Shown one piece after another: positions 25,701 through 40,700 of a stretch of DNA of 64,000 nucleotides; position 1 is the stretch's first letter; every line of letters starts with the position of its first letter. The position numbers and the translations under genes are program-made. The stretch is from positions 186,001 to 250,000 of the forward strand of contig JADDOH010000317.1 in the NCBI GenBank assembly GCA_016648135.1, given 5' to 3'. This stretch comes from Agrypnia vestita. Its lineage: Eukaryota; Arthropoda; Insecta; Trichoptera; Phryganeidae. Under the pieces are notes generated by a model. It saw nothing but the letters and a program-made list of their open reading frames with translations. It was not told where the DNA came from and did not search any database.

Positions 25701-28700
25701 CACCCTCCCAGCAACTACCGACACCTGGCTCAACCGAAGAAGCCTGCACCATATACGAGATGTCTCATGACCGACTGGAGTTTAGCTGGTGGATGCTCAG
25801 CAAGTATGAGTCGCCTGACGGTTTATCCGCCAGAGCCGCAGCAACATATCATCATCATATCAAAAATTATCATGATTATATGATTATCATGATATTATAT
25901 ATGATATATATCAAAAATTGGATATACATCCAAACTTTTTTCTCCGTTTTTGCACACGTCGATTGATACAAACTCGAAATAATTAGGAAATTTATTTTTT
26001 TATTTTGAACAAGAATTATAAATGAATTGCATACTGAAAAAAGGTAATATATGCAATTATTATATATAAGTTATAAAAGTTGCTCTTTCTAATGAAGAAA
26101 TTATGGGTGTTTGTTTCTTTGTGTGAAATATAATTTTTTTTTTGAAATTCGAAATTCGAACTTAGTGTGTCGTTATATAGCGTATGTCAAAAAAAAACAA
26201 CCATAGCACTTTTTAAAATACAATTAGTACCATCTAGTAACAGCCGCAGATATCAAAAAAAATAACCTGTAGCACTTTTTAAAATACAACTAGTGCCATC
26301 TAGTAACGACCGCAGATATCATAAAAATAACTTGTAGCACTTTAAAATACAACTAGCGCCATCTAGTAACGATTGCAGATATTGAAAAAAAAACAACCTG
26401 TAGCATTTTTAAAATATAACTAGCACCATCTATTAACGACCCGCAGAAAGTTTTTTAGATATATGTATATCAAAAATAAAAATCAAGCCATAAATATCAT
26501 GATATATATATAAAAATTAAGCCATAAATATCGTGATATCTGTGGATATATATCCTCGAACCCTGGATTAAACTAAAAGAAATTCTATGTCTTTCAAATT
26601 ATTAACCTCCTGAGTACATTTGTCCTATACATAGTACGTAACAAATAAAAAAATCTGTGGTCTTCGTTTTTTCTTTCTTTTTTTTTTTTTTTTTCTTTTT
26701 TTTTAAAAAATAGAGATGTGAACACGGAATACGTGTCACATCAATATTCTTACTATTTTCAAACTAAGCTAAACGCTTGTGCTATGAAAATAGGACTAAC
26801 TTGCTAGTCTGGAGTGAGGTTCGAACCCGCGACCTTTGGATCACGTGGCCAGTGTCCTAAGTGTTTAAATTGGCAAAATAAAAATATTTTACCAGTGACA
26901 TCTATTGCCTTCTTAGAGTATGATAAAATATAAAAAATTCAAATGTCATTATGTAATTGTTTTAAAATGGCGTCTGTAAGCAAAGTTGGGAGCGTGCGTC
27001 CGTACAAAGGTAAGTAAATCTTTTTTCATCAAATGAATTATTTCATAATTATGTACTTTTTTTGTAAACTACATATTAGTAAACAGAACTAATGATTTAA
27101 CGTATTGTTTTCTCGAAAAACTAATAAATGGGCATTTGGGGTTTACATTCTTTTCTATGTCCTATACAAAGCACAACAGCATGTAGTTAATATTTTCTTA
27201 GACTGTCTTCCCATGTACTTTGTAAAGTACATTGAGTGATTTATTTACTATTTTACATTTTTTAGTGGTAACAGATAATTATATAATAGAAATTTTAAGC
27301 GACTCCGAATTCGACTATTCTGGGGATGATTAAGATGAAGATCCAGAGTTTGTTCCACCAGAATTAAACCAAAGCTCAAGGGACCATCGGAACAGTGAAT
27401 CCAGTAGCTCGGATGAGAAAGAGCAAGCTTTGGTAACTTCATTGGATTCTCCAGCACTGTCAGACCACTCCAATTTCGTTGTATCTACTACGAACAAGAG
27501 GACACGCAAGAAGTACATCTCGCGGGGGGGACGTGGTTGTGATAGAGGCAAAGGGCCGCAAAATCTATCTATTTACCCGACAGATAGCTATTAGAAGTAG
27601 ACAAAATAACGTTGGCATTCAGGACACTTGGTTACACTATAGGCTGGAATCAGAAATAAGACATTTAAGGCAACTAGCTTACATTCAGAAAAATACTGAG
27701 GAATGGGAGTGGTACTAATTCTATGACCAATACATAGATGATGATATTCTTACCAAAATGGTAAACTGTACCAATAGGACATATGTTTTGGAGACAGGAA
27801 AATCTATTGGACAGACTTTAAAAGAGCTTAAGGTCTATATTGCTATTACCATGATCATGTATTACAGTATCCTCAAATATCCATGTATTGGTCTGAAAAA
27901 TGGAAAGTTCCGATAATAGCAAAGGCCTGTAACCAAAAACTGCGAAATTTACTTGTGTTTTACGCCTAATCGAAATTGTTTCACAAATTTTCATGAAGGC
28001 TGTTAAAAATAAAGTTCACGTAACTTAAGGTTTAAGAGTAACTGGTCAATCTCTAATATTCCTATTTCTTTGATATATTTTTTTAAAATTTTGTGAGTAA
28101 AGTTTAGTTTTAGATAAAAAAAATTCCAGAAAAATGTTGAATTTCTGTTAATTTTAAAAGTATAATAGAAACAAAGAATGCAAAACTAAAATTTATTAAT
28201 TAATGCTCATAATTTCTCCCTGATTCCTGAATCAAACGTAAGAATAGGTTATGTCCTTTATAAATAACATGTTAGTTTAATACCCATGTCCTTTATATAG
28301 GACATAGTGAAAAACCAGTTTTTCTAGTACAATTTTTTTTTTTACTATTTTTCCCATACTAAGTCATCTTCATCAAGTAGTGCGCTATAATAGTTTCAAA
28401 AAGAAACTCCAAAACAAGTTTGTCTGGTACTCAGGAGGTTAAAGAAAAATTAAGTATGCAGCTATTTTTAGTGGAAAATGATGATTGAACACAACAAAAT
28501 TGAATGATCACTGCACCTGTCTGCAGGTGACAATTGCGAGAGAGATGGAAAGTGCTCCTCCAGTCCTCGTTTGAGGGTATAGAAGGCCGGCTCTTGCTGC
28601 CCGCGCATCCAGTACAGTTTTGCCTTTTCTATGAAGAGCTCTTTGGGACTATATTTGTCACCATTCAGTATGTAGATGTATGCCTGAAAGAAAACAGTGA

Positions 28701-31700
28701 AGACGGTAAGGAAAATAACTGCACCTTCTGCCATTGACTGAAAGTACAGAATAATGATTTTTGAAAATATATTTTTTTTATACCATGAGATGCTATGGTA
28801 TGAAAATACATTATTATTATTATTCGTTAGAAGCCAACTTTGTCTGTAATCTGACTTTTACTTTTAGAACTACAACTATCCTCTAACTAACACTTCTCTC
28901 AACTGATGTATCCTGACAAACACTCATCCAGTTAATGGATCCACGCTGTACCTTACAATTAGAAAATTGGACATGCAGTTCTTTGCATAATAGAGGACTG
29001 TAACATAGAAATTTCACTGAATGTTTTGTCATGCAGCTCTTTGTTCTTTATCCCTTTACAACCGAGATGATATGATGGTGAGTTTTGACTTTGAAAAATT
29101 CTAAGGTAAATTTAAAACACTTTTTCCGAACGCAATCGCAAGCGATCAATCGTGACACTATCAGAGAACGAAAAAAATACAAATTTTGCCAGTTGCGCAC
29201 ACGTTTAAACTTGTCAGTTGTCCACATACCACAGGGGGGATGGCTGCATTCTTTAGCGCCGATACCCACTCACGTAAGTACTTTCGATTTGGATGATTAA
29301 AATGGATTTCAACATAACTTTTTATGCAAATAGTTCAATTAAGCATTGATTAATAATAATTCATATTATTTTTTATTATTTTTTTCAGTATTTTTCCCAA
29401 ATTCCTTAGATGATATTTAACACATAACATGAATTTTAGTGGTTTTGTAGAGAATTCATATTCTCAGTTGCAAAGGGTTATATAATAGACAAATTTCACT
29501 AAATGTTTTGTTATGACATAACATGTAAATTGACTTTCACATTTACTTTCTAAAGTACACTTCACACCTAACAATATATCGTTATGATTTATTTGTGCAA
29601 ACCGATCTGCACAGACTTGTCATTAAATTATCTCATTTGCACAGTCGATCGGCGGCAGTCGTATTTTCTATTCAATAGATCGTTGTCGATTGCGCTTGAG
29701 CAGTTTGCTTACAAAAAAGAGCTGAATAAAATGAAAAAAATCCAATAAAGCTTCTGCAGAGAACTAACAATAGACGCAGATATTGGTGGCGTGTGAAGAC
29801 ACTAGGCCCATCCGATTTATGCATGTAGTTTGAAATGGTTATGATATATCAGTACGTGTTAATTAAAAATCAATATGCACGAATACACTGCAAAAATACA
29901 GAATTAAAGAAATGCTCACGAACCTGTTGAAATATACAGGCCTTCCTTGCAAATTTTGCACTCTGCAACCAAATTTTCCCGATGTGTGAATCAAGCAATG
30001 ACGCTGTTTGTGGATGAGACGGCTCCAAAAGTTCCTGGAAAAATATGAAAGTGTATGATAAAATTAAAAGGAAAACAAAATGAGCTTGTATAGTGCGATT
30101 CAAATATAAATAAGATGTGGTGTGCTCAGGCACATGTGACTTGCACCACCTAGGATGTTAGCACTCAAATCCTATTGTTCTATTGTCGGTGGCTCTGAGT
30201 GACGAAAAGGCGGAGCACAAGGTTCTTTCACTCGACACATCTCCCGGGGTTCACATTTTTATATTCTAAAAAATCTTGCAAAACTGCATACGCAGTCTGT
30301 GTGCAAGAAAACATCATAGAATGCTTTACAATTTACATTATGAAGAATACATCAGTTGGAATACTTGTTAAGAATACATACATTATTAGGAAAACATTAC
30401 ATTAAATCTTTCACGATATTTTACAGGTCATTGTAATATTTCTTTAAAATTCTTTCTATTTTGTTTTTTCCTAATTAATTTTTTAGTCTGTCTGGTAGTT
30501 TGTTAAATAGTCCGTAAAAGTTGTTTGTTTTTTTATTTCTAGTTTCTTATTTGTCAGCTCAGGCTGCTCATTTTGTAATTGATGCCTTTAAAAAGTAAGA
30601 ATGGCGAAGTGAAGTGCCGGCTTTATACTTTCCATGCTTTGAGAATTGCGTGCGTTCGTGTGCAAAATATAGATGGTTTCACCGATATATTGTCTATGCT
30701 TTGAGAAATGCGCGCATTCGTGGACAAAATATAGTTTCACTAGAAATACAAATACACTGTAACATATAAATGCTGTTTAACTTATCATAAAGCATGTTCA
30801 GTGCAACAAACAGCTGGAATCTGCGAGTATCAATCATTCATTGTTTGTTTCATTTATCTTCTTCACGTGACTCAAGTATACTACAACACAAACCCCCCAA
30901 GGATACTATGATAAAATACAAGTATAAAAATTGAAAAGTTACTATTCTTTTCCATTTAAAAAACAATACTGTAAAATACTTATATGATTTATTAAATACA
31001 ATTTTTTTAAATGAATATAGTAAAATTTAACCTTAGATTGTTCTAGTAAAATCCTTCGCAGTCTGAGAACAGGTTCAACAGTTCGGGCAGATGATTGCAC
31101 TAGTCTAAGTCGTAAATTCCATTCCTCAATAAGATCGTCTATTATTTCACTGCATGCGCTATCTCCGTCATTCAACTCCTTGATTCTGAAAGAACTCGGA
31201 AAATTCACAATCTTGGATACAAGACATTGGTAGACTAGATAAAATTTATATAACACTAATTTAATTAAATCATTGTTTTATATAACCCCACCCAGTATTG
31301 CCCGATATCCAGATTTAGTTATATTTTATATATATATAAAATAGACGTTGAGAATGGGGTAATTTTATTTTGCGAAGGACTTAAATAAAAATATGTATTT
31401 GATCCGGACCAGGGTGAGAAAGGATGGTGCCAGGGTCCCAAAGAGCAACAATGCAACTATAGTTTAGATTAACCAAAGGGTGGGTGAGATTGTGTATACA
31501 ACAGAATATATATATTCAGTATCACAAGGCGGCCCTCGTAGTCCAGTGGGCAGGACACTGCTTCCCATACCGAGGGTTCCGGGTTTGATTCCTGGTGAAG
31601 TCGCAATACATCTACATGATTAATTCAGGCTTTGAGTGTTTTTGTGACGTGTTTCGCTACAGTAACTGGGCCCCATGGCCTGTTGTAGCTTAATAAAAAA

Positions 31701-34700
31701 TACTTGCCACTATACTGCCGAGATATACAAGGTGTCTCGTGGCTAATAGTACAACATTCGGGAGAGTCATCTTCATTCAATTTTGAACGGAAAATATTTT
31801 TTACACTCTTGATGAAATGTCAACAGTTAAGAAAATATGTGACTACAAAATTTGAATATTTTTCAATGTATAATATATATTGTAATTATCTTGAGCACTT
31901 TAAATAACTTTAAGAAAATTACATACTTTGGTAATTGTGTAATAAAATCACGGTCAACAGATGTGAAGGGAAGTTCTGAGTAACTTCAAAAATCTAGTTA
32001 AATAATCAAATGATGTTATCTCCTCTAGAAAACACGGTCTTGAATTTTAAAATTTGTTATAACTTACTTATATATAGCATTCTCAGAATGTTCAATCTCA
32101 GCTAACATGTGCAATCCAAGGGCGCAATTATAGGCGTGGGTGTACCCCCGCCTCAGTTCAGATGTGGTGCTGGCTCCCTCACCCAGGCGGCGGAGTAGGG
32201 CACAGCGTGCCGTTGCTAGTCTATCTTCCAAGGGCGCTCGTAGGCCTCCGCGTAACGCGAGTAGGCAGTGGCCGACACGGACGCCCCATCGGTCATCATT
32301 AGAGACCTAATAAAGGATTGAAATTAAACAAAATTAACTCAATGTGTTATGTACATGGGCATAAAAACCTGTTATTTATATGATTGTAAATAAATAAAAT
32401 GGATATGCCAATGTTTCCATAACCCTCTCCCAGTATATGGATGTCATACTTACATTAGGTTGTTCTAGAAGCGTCTCCAGATCATTAAACATGGCGAGCC
32501 TCCAAAATGGCTCAGCAGCGAGGGCTCCCTCAACCGAGTTGTTACTGTGGGCCCCCTGTAGAAGGCGCAGGGCCGTGTAGGGCTGGTCAAGTCCCAGGTA
32601 CACTTCGACCATACCCTAAAAATCGTGAGAAATGCCCGTGATTCTTCTTCTTAATGTAATATGTATAATGCATGTAATTTCAAAGGCTCCCTTGAGTATT
32701 TGTCATATGAAAAGTAGGTATGTCGCGGTTTATGTACATGACTTGTTTGTTATTATATTAAGTATTGTAATCATATTAAGTACTGCAAGCAGTAAGGCAA
32801 AGAAACTGAATTTATTCTTATGTTATATATTATGCAGGTTTATTGTTTTGTCAAATAAATGCATGTGGGACATTATAATTAGATTGGTGAAGTGGTGACC
32901 TTAGTTTCGGCGCCGCTTTGTTTTTTGTGTTGTTGCTGGGCGGGTTGCGCTGCGGCTGTGGCTTCGTCGGGGTATATATAAGGCCTGTAGAAGCAAAGGC
33001 AGCAATATCCAAAAAAAAATTTAAAATGTTTTCAAAGCAGTCACTGAAGATTACTAATTAAGAAGGTACTGAATTTTAGATTTTATGTTTCCTATAAAAT
33101 CTCGAATTCAGTACATTACAAATAAATAATCCTCGATGATTGCATTAATTTTTTTTTGGATATTACTGCCTTTGGTTTTATACCCCACATATGATCGATG
33201 CTTGTGTGCGATACAGTATTGATGGTGTGTGCCCTGTTGGGGCCACCACAGCGGCGGGGCCCGGTCGGCGGCAGCGTGGAAGTGAGTGGTGTTAGGACAC
33301 GGTTATTGTTTTGTCAAATTAATGCATGAATGCGCAATACTAAAAATTTTCACTTTAAGGGAGGGGGTGGAGGAAATGTTAAACGCAGTCACCCACACTA
33401 ACTTAATTGCAAGCTTATATGAAAAGACCTTAGCACGCATGTGTCACTGGGCCAAAGCCGAGAAAAGAATGAAAAAGCTGCGTGCCCATGTGGCGAGTTC
33501 ATGTGCATTTGTATTCTCCACTGTGCCGAAAGGAGACATCACCATAGTTCTTAAGAATAAGTCAAATTTTTTTATAGAACATATCGAAGGTAGAAAGTCA
33601 AAAGTGCGTTAGTGATTATTTCGAACTTTACAGGAGAGCAAAAGAAAGTTCTGTCAATCTGATTTTATCAATATTTCTTTTACTATTAAACGGTTTCCAC
33701 ATTTGTTAATCCAAAACACATTATGAAATCGTTTAATATTTAAGGAAATATTGACAAAACATTTTTTTGCTTTCCTGTAAAGTTGGAAATACAGTGAAAT
33801 TCGCTTAATAAATTCACTTTTAATAAGTTTTCCTGCTAAATAAGTTTAAATTCTGCGGTCCCGAAAAAGTCCCATACAAATCCCATATTCTTTTTAGGCT
33901 TAATACGTTTCCCGCTTATGTTCATTTCTCGCCTAAGTCGTGAAAATATTTATAGCCAACTCAATTTATTCATACAAATATCTCTCCATAATACGTTTTT
34001 CGGAAGACGAAATTTTGTTCAACATTCCTAAAAATGAAAAATGGACGCAATAAAAATTAAGTGGGTTTGGCGGCGTCACAAAAGTTCTAGCCGCTGAAAA
34101 AACCCTGTAGTATTTGAATAGGCTAATAAAATAATATTTAATAAATAAATTTATCCGGAGATTATTTACGATAATTTTTTGAAAATTGGTGCAAAATAAA
34201 TTCGCTTAAACGAAACTGTTTTCATTTTGGTTGTATTTCTTTGAGGAAACAATTGGCAATATTAATTACGTAATATCTCCTATTGTTTTCTAAGGCCGGC
34301 GTCACACTAGGTGTATCTCCGTAACGTCTTTGACGCCGCGGAACGCCGCCGCCACTACTGCGCGAATCATCAATCGTTCCTCCGCACGCCGCCGCCGGCG
34401 GAACGCTTGTTTCGGCGTCTGTCGGCGTCTACGTAAAATCGGTGACGTCGCGTCTCGTGTTTTTGATTGCAACGCGCCACATTTGACAGATTGTCCGCAC
34501 GTGTTTGTTCTCCGCGCGGTCCGCCGCGGAATATAGTAGGTACGTGACGGCTAAATTCGGTTGCTGATTTGACGCGACGGAAAAAACGTGTAGTGTGGCA
34601 CCGACCTTAATGAGTTACAAAAAACGGATCTAATTTAATTTAGCAATAAAAAATAGCACAAATATTCTTCGCGCCCGGGAAAATATTAAGGTAGTCTGAA

Positions 34701-37700
34701 ATCAAATGTAATTAAAATAAAGAAAATCATAATTAATCACAAATAAACGGACGTTGCTCAAGGCGGTATGATGAATGTACTCCTAAATTATGTAGAAATC
34801 ATCAAAAAGGATAAATTTTTTAAATGAAGTCAAATAGAATACTATTTATAAATGGTTATTTTTTACAAATGTGCAATCTTTACCAAGCCAGGGAAAGTAG
34901 ATACAGGTAGCTTTTTGTATTTTTTTCGTATTCGTGAGGTTTTTCATTTGTATATACGCCGATTTATATTAAAATTTTTTGACAGTGCTATTTTTTTTAT
35001 AGTTTTGGTGGTTTTTATTGTTTTCTGACCCTCAGGTACTATGTATTTACATAGGTAATATTTTGCAAATGTATATATTTACCTACTTAATATTTTTAAA
35101 ATAAAATGTCCTTAAATTGTCATACTATATAAACGTAAATTTAATTAAAACACAAAATTAGAATGTGTAAATAATTTATGAAAATATTGAAATCACTGTT
35201 AATATCTTTTCACGCCTAATAAGTTTTTATTTGCTGGTCCCTTGAAAAACGTATTAAGAGAGTTTCACTGTAATCATTAATGCCCTTTTTTTCTTTCTAC
35301 CTTGACATAGTTTTGAACAAACCTGCAACCTCTCATCATCTATATCTCCCTGCTGTGCACACTTCTCGTAGCAAGTCGCCGCATCTTGCAACTGTCCCGT
35401 AACCTTGTGGGCCAGGATCAGCTCAGACAGGGACGGCTCGCTTTGCTTCATTCTCATTATTCCTGACCAGAAACAAAAACAGTAAATAGACACACTATGG
35501 GCAACATAGGTTTTAAGTATAAATACATAATAATGTAGGATGCTACCTGCGACACAATCTGGTTCGTCCAGGACAACATAAATCTCTGCAAGGAAACCAA
35601 GTTGTTCCTGCAGTCTGTCTGGAGATCCTTCTACGTACATTTCCAAGTACTGTAATGCTCGCTCCAGCTCGCCACATAGGAAGTTGCCTTTGGCTATGGT
35701 CAATTTACAAAAGCCTTCGAGAAACTTCTTAATTTTTCTAGGAAAATAAGATGAAAATATTTTTTTTTGGATTTTTATTTATTATATATTTTACATATCA
35801 ACAATATTTTTATATAATAAAGCGTTGAAATAATGTGTAAAAAATTTATACATACACATAATTTTTATCGGTGAAGACATTCTTCTTTGCGTGTGTCCAT
35901 TCCAGGAGCCAGCGATTGAAGAAATCCAATAAAACATACACCATTTTTCTGCATTTTAGCTGAGACGCAGAAATAAATTCAAATTGTCAAATATCAATAT
36001 TACTGAATGTTTTATTTAATCTATCAAATAATAATATAATATATCAAACCACAAAGTGATTGCTTCCTTTGAAAATATGAATGTTTTATAAATATATTTT
36101 AATTAACATTAAATAGTAATTTTATAGTTATAAGTACAGAAGTCTGCAAATATAAAAAAAGGTTGAATATTGGATGAACAGATCCCTCACTTTATGTCTA
36201 TGTACAGGTAAAGCTATGTTTTTTGCTGGTTTCTTAATACATGATCAGTTTAGATTGACTAACTTGGGTGCCTTCCTCCAGGACTAATGGTGCAATGGCA
36301 GGAGTTAGATTCAATGTCATAGAAGTCCGGTTCTTGGGAATATCTGCAGCATGGACCGCTTCATTATTAAAAGACTCCGGCCCTAATAAAATCAATAAAA
36401 ATACCTTATAATATTCTAATAATAGCTCATTTTTAATGTTTATACAGTGTGGCATATATTTAGACTAAGGATTTAATATGCAATACTTATTTTTTCTCTA
36501 ATATTTATTTTTTCAGACCACTTAGAGAAACAATTTTAAATGGAAAGATTCAAAACAAAACCAAAATCGCTCAATTTTGTTTTGAAAACTAACATTAGAT
36601 TATTTTAAATGATCATAATTTCATAATTTCGATGCTCAATGTGTACTTAGCGCTTCAACAATTAATTAATTAATTAATCAGATGTTCTAAATTCCTGAAT
36701 TGCTAAAATATTGCTCTGTGTGTAAGAAAGCATTGAAGAAAATTTCACAAAGTTAACAATTGGAAATATCTCGGTGGTCCCTCTAAAGGATTTTACAGCA
36801 GTTAAAGTTCTCCCTACAAGTTGAAATGTTAAAATGATCTAAATATGCCATATTCAAAACGTTATAACGAGTAAAGGAGCCCATTACATGGATATATGTA
36901 TAAATAAACAAAATTGGAGGAAACAAAACTCAATCGGTTCACATCGTAAAATTATTTTTTGGTTTTACTGTATTTTTAATTTGGGAGGAGCGTTGCATGC
37001 TAACTATAAGAATAAATTCTAGCTTGTAAATTATATTTCATCATCGCAATGGTCGTAGTCTGTTAAAGGTAAAGGAGGAACTCACCTATAACAGCCAACA
37101 TTTCATCCATAAGAAAAGTATTATCATCATTTGATATTATTGTATGAAGTACGATGTAAGGCAAGAAGAGTACTAAAGTGCGCAGGTCTCTCTTGAGGCT
37201 TGGCTGGACCATCCTCAGAACATCTTGAGTAGGTCTGACATCTATCAAAGGAATCAGCTGACTTGCCCAGCTGAAAATTATAAAAAAATTAAATTATTTT
37301 TTTGCAGGCGCTATATGAGTTTGTTTACTTTCTTCACAAAATTCGAGACTTACTTGAATGCCCATTCATTGAAAGTAGAAGCAGTCCCATACACACGGTG
37401 AACCCGATTGGGACGCTTAGGATTCAAAGGAAATGCTAAATTGTATCTGTAAAAAAACCACTCCTCAAATATATAATATATTTACTATTAATTAACATTA
37501 AAAAATTATAATATTTTTAAAGCGTACATACATGCAAACCAGGATCATTTGCAAACCTAAGGTCGTCTATCTTAAAATTCGTATTGAATTAAAGGTGAAA
37601 ATGATTAATTTTAGATAACCAAAGTGTTTACGTCAGAAATTAGACCAATTTTTTTTTAAATCCATTTGTTTGGAATCACTTCGTAAAAAACGTTAACAAT

Positions 37701-40700
37701 ACCGTGGTTGGTAGAATAAGATATTTAAAATGAATGATAACCAACCTCGACGATAATAAAGGAAGCATTATTTGATGCATGTGATCGGGAAAACTGTCCC
37801 ACAATTCCTTGTTCTCCCCACCAGGAGAGATGTCAAAAGCCTTCAATATTTCTTGAATTGCTAAAGCGTAAGAATCCATATTCTAGAAAGATTAAAAATT
37901 ATTTTATTTTAATATTGCCTGTTTTATACATAAATATATTGAGTAAAGAAGAAATTCCCCGTCTTGGAGACTTGTACGTTTTTAGTTTTTATTTAATTTA
38001 AATTATTTTAAAACCAAATTAATTAATCAATTAGAAAGACATACAGAAATATCAAATCCACGAAAAAATGTTTGGCTGCTACCGGGATCTTTTCGTGGAT
38101 TTGATTTTTCTGTATGCCTTTCTAATTGATTAATTAATTTGGTTTTAAATTTCACAGAACTTTGTCTTGAAAAACAATCAGAATGTGTTCTTGAATATAA
38201 ATTATTTTATATTAAGCCATCTTTTTTAGAAGAATCTCTAATATAAAAAATATATAAGAAATATTAGTAAATCCTAGAAGGAAATATGAGTACATCTCGT
38301 CGGATAACAAAAACTTTTATTTTACGTAAAATATTATTGTAAATTGTATTTTTGGTATTTGGCCACACCACGAATACCACTTTTTACACATTTTTTATTA
38401 TTTAAGTTTACACAATATTTTATACATATCGACGGTGGAAAGGAAAAAATGACCAAGCGACAATTTGGCCGAAATTGAATTATATATATATATCAACAGT
38501 GGAAAGGAAAAGAATCACCCAGCGACAATTTGGCCGAAATTGAGTTATATATAACTCAACTATATATATAACTCAATTACAAACAAGAACGAGAAAACAA
38601 CAAAGCCATACAAATAAAAAATGAAGAAGATATAAGAAAATACCAAGAAGTAAATTAAATGTGAAATAATTTCAGTTATAAAAAAGATGGTGGCATAATT
38701 TTGTATTTTTTCTTAAAAATATTATTTTATTATTTATAATTATTTTTTCTTAAAAGTATAATTCTGTTCTTAAAAATACTAAAAAAGACCACAGTGAATT
38801 GTGAAAAGTTTTAATATAATAGTTTTAGAGTATCTATATTATAAAGTAAGAGTAAAAATTAAAATGTACATATAAATAATGAACTGAAATCCTTGCGTTC
38901 AAACTGTTTATACAGTTTTGCAAGAATGTAAAAATTAAATGGCAACAATAAATAAAAAAAATAAAAAAATCGTCCCCTTACAGATATCAATATCATTTTC
39001 TTTCGGACACTGCAACTCTCTCTTCTCACTTTACCTTGGTATCCTTCTCGCACTGGAAGGCCCTGGTGAGTTCGTTGAGGGCGAGTCTGATAAAGCCAGT
39101 ATCCCTGACGCTGAAAGCAAAGGCCCCACAGCTTTGCAGCGCTGTTTGGTGGCGCGGCAGCAGAGAGGGCTCCAGGGCCCCTAGCTCGCCCAGGCATCGT
39201 CCACTCCACTCGCTAATATGACTATCTTTGTCTCGACAGCCTGGAAGACAACATTTTTGAAAATTAATTACAAAATTCAAACAGTAACATTTATTCAGAT
39301 TTTTAAATGCACAATGACAAATAAATCTAATACAGATATACATAACAAACCTGCTATTAAAATATCAATTAATTCTACTACAACAGGATTGATATCTTTG
39401 TTCCCAAAAATGGCTTCACTCATCTCTGCTTGACTGTTCTTCATCAGATTCGTGAGAAATTTGAGGGTGTGCACCCTTATTTCCGATGCATCCTGGTTAA
39501 GGTATTTCAGATACCATTTCAATTTGTCTACAAAGTTTTGCGGTTGAATTCTCGTAACATGTTTAGTTACAATTTGTTTCACTTTAAGACTGATGTTATC
39601 TTTTTCCAGAAAAAACAAATCTGGAATGTGCGAGCACAGAAGGTTTTCATTGCTCACAATGAGATATTCAAAAATTTCATTTATTTCTTTGATAGCAAAT
39701 TGGAATAAAGGCAGGAGAGAAACGAAAATTGTTATGAGCAGTGGGCCTAAAGCGACAGTGTCTATGTTGTGAATAAATGCATTCCACGCAAGTGCATTTA
39801 ATTTAGGGAATTCTTCCATCAGCGCAAGCGCACTTCTCAGTATTGCCAATATTTTAAACCTCAGTGGAGTCATGTGTCGTGCACCCATCAGATTCAGTAT
39901 GTCTGGAAAACTTTGTAGTGCCTTCCGTTTCACAGATAAAGCTCCTTTCGTGTTGACAAGCTTGGTGTCAAAACAAGCGAGTACCCCTAGGAATCTCGGT
40001 TGTATAAAGTCCGCCACTTGAGTGAGAGGTAAATTCGTATCGGAAGGCATCGGAGAATACTCCGGATCAATACTCGCTAGCCACCGACATGCCTTTAAAA
40101 CTTTCTCAGGACCGCAGCAATACTGAAGTAGGAACTCGGTCAAAACAACTCTGAAGTGCTTCTTGATCAATTCAATTACTGAGCTTCCCGTTACCTCTTG
40201 TAAATACTGGAAGCATTTATCAGCTACATCTGCAGATTCATATATGTAAATATGAGGATAGATGTGTGGAAACCGTTTACTTAAAAATTCTCCGGGAGTG
40301 CAGTGAATTAGTGAAGCCATTTCGGTAATAATCGGTTTTAATTTATCAGTTTTCATTATGATTGGAATTAGATACGGCAACGCATGATGCGTGTCTTTGG
40401 ATAACCAATCCCTATATCCGACATACCCAAAAACCTTCACCACCTGAAACATCACACACATATATAAAAAATATATGGTACATTTACTCAAGGAAAGAAA
40501 ATAAAAAAATAGAAGAATTTAAAATATAGGTTTCACCTTTTCAATAGAAGACGAACAATTTTGACCAACAAGAAAATTGTGAGCGGCATGCTCCATCATA
40601 ACACGGCACAAGTCTTTCTTGTATCTGAAGTAGACCTTATTTGGTGTTGTTTTCTGAGCTTCACAAATGTCTCTGATGTAAAGCGCGGCTTTTGTCCCAT

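Larger units (their letters stand above)
18628..37882 (-). other. ATR: ATR FAT-region exons (8-23)
   Basis: Sixteen short exons encode helical repeats of the FAT region that cradle the kinase. Recognisable ATR signatures include '[10 protein letters not shown]' (exon 8), 'FNEWAF' (9), 'VLLDFFNRW' (12), '[10 protein letters not shown]' (13), 'HMLAEIEHS' (16), '[13 protein letters not shown]' (18), '[12 protein letters not shown]' (21), 'LISRICHP'-like 'IISRICHP' (22) and '[18 protein letters not shown]' (23). The acceptor of exon 12 is best placed at 35960-35961 because it follows a pyrimidine tract and restores phase with exon 11. Confidence 0.9.

Noticed and set aside
33286..33612. 108-residue plus-strand ORF as a gene
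   Set aside because: No recognisable domain, overlaps a hairpin MITE, and sits in an ATR intron; chance frame.
35946..35948. Alternative acceptor for ATR exon 12 at 35949-35950
   Set aside because: It breaks the reading phase with exon 11 and lacks a pyrimidine tract; the acceptor at 35960-35961 fits both.
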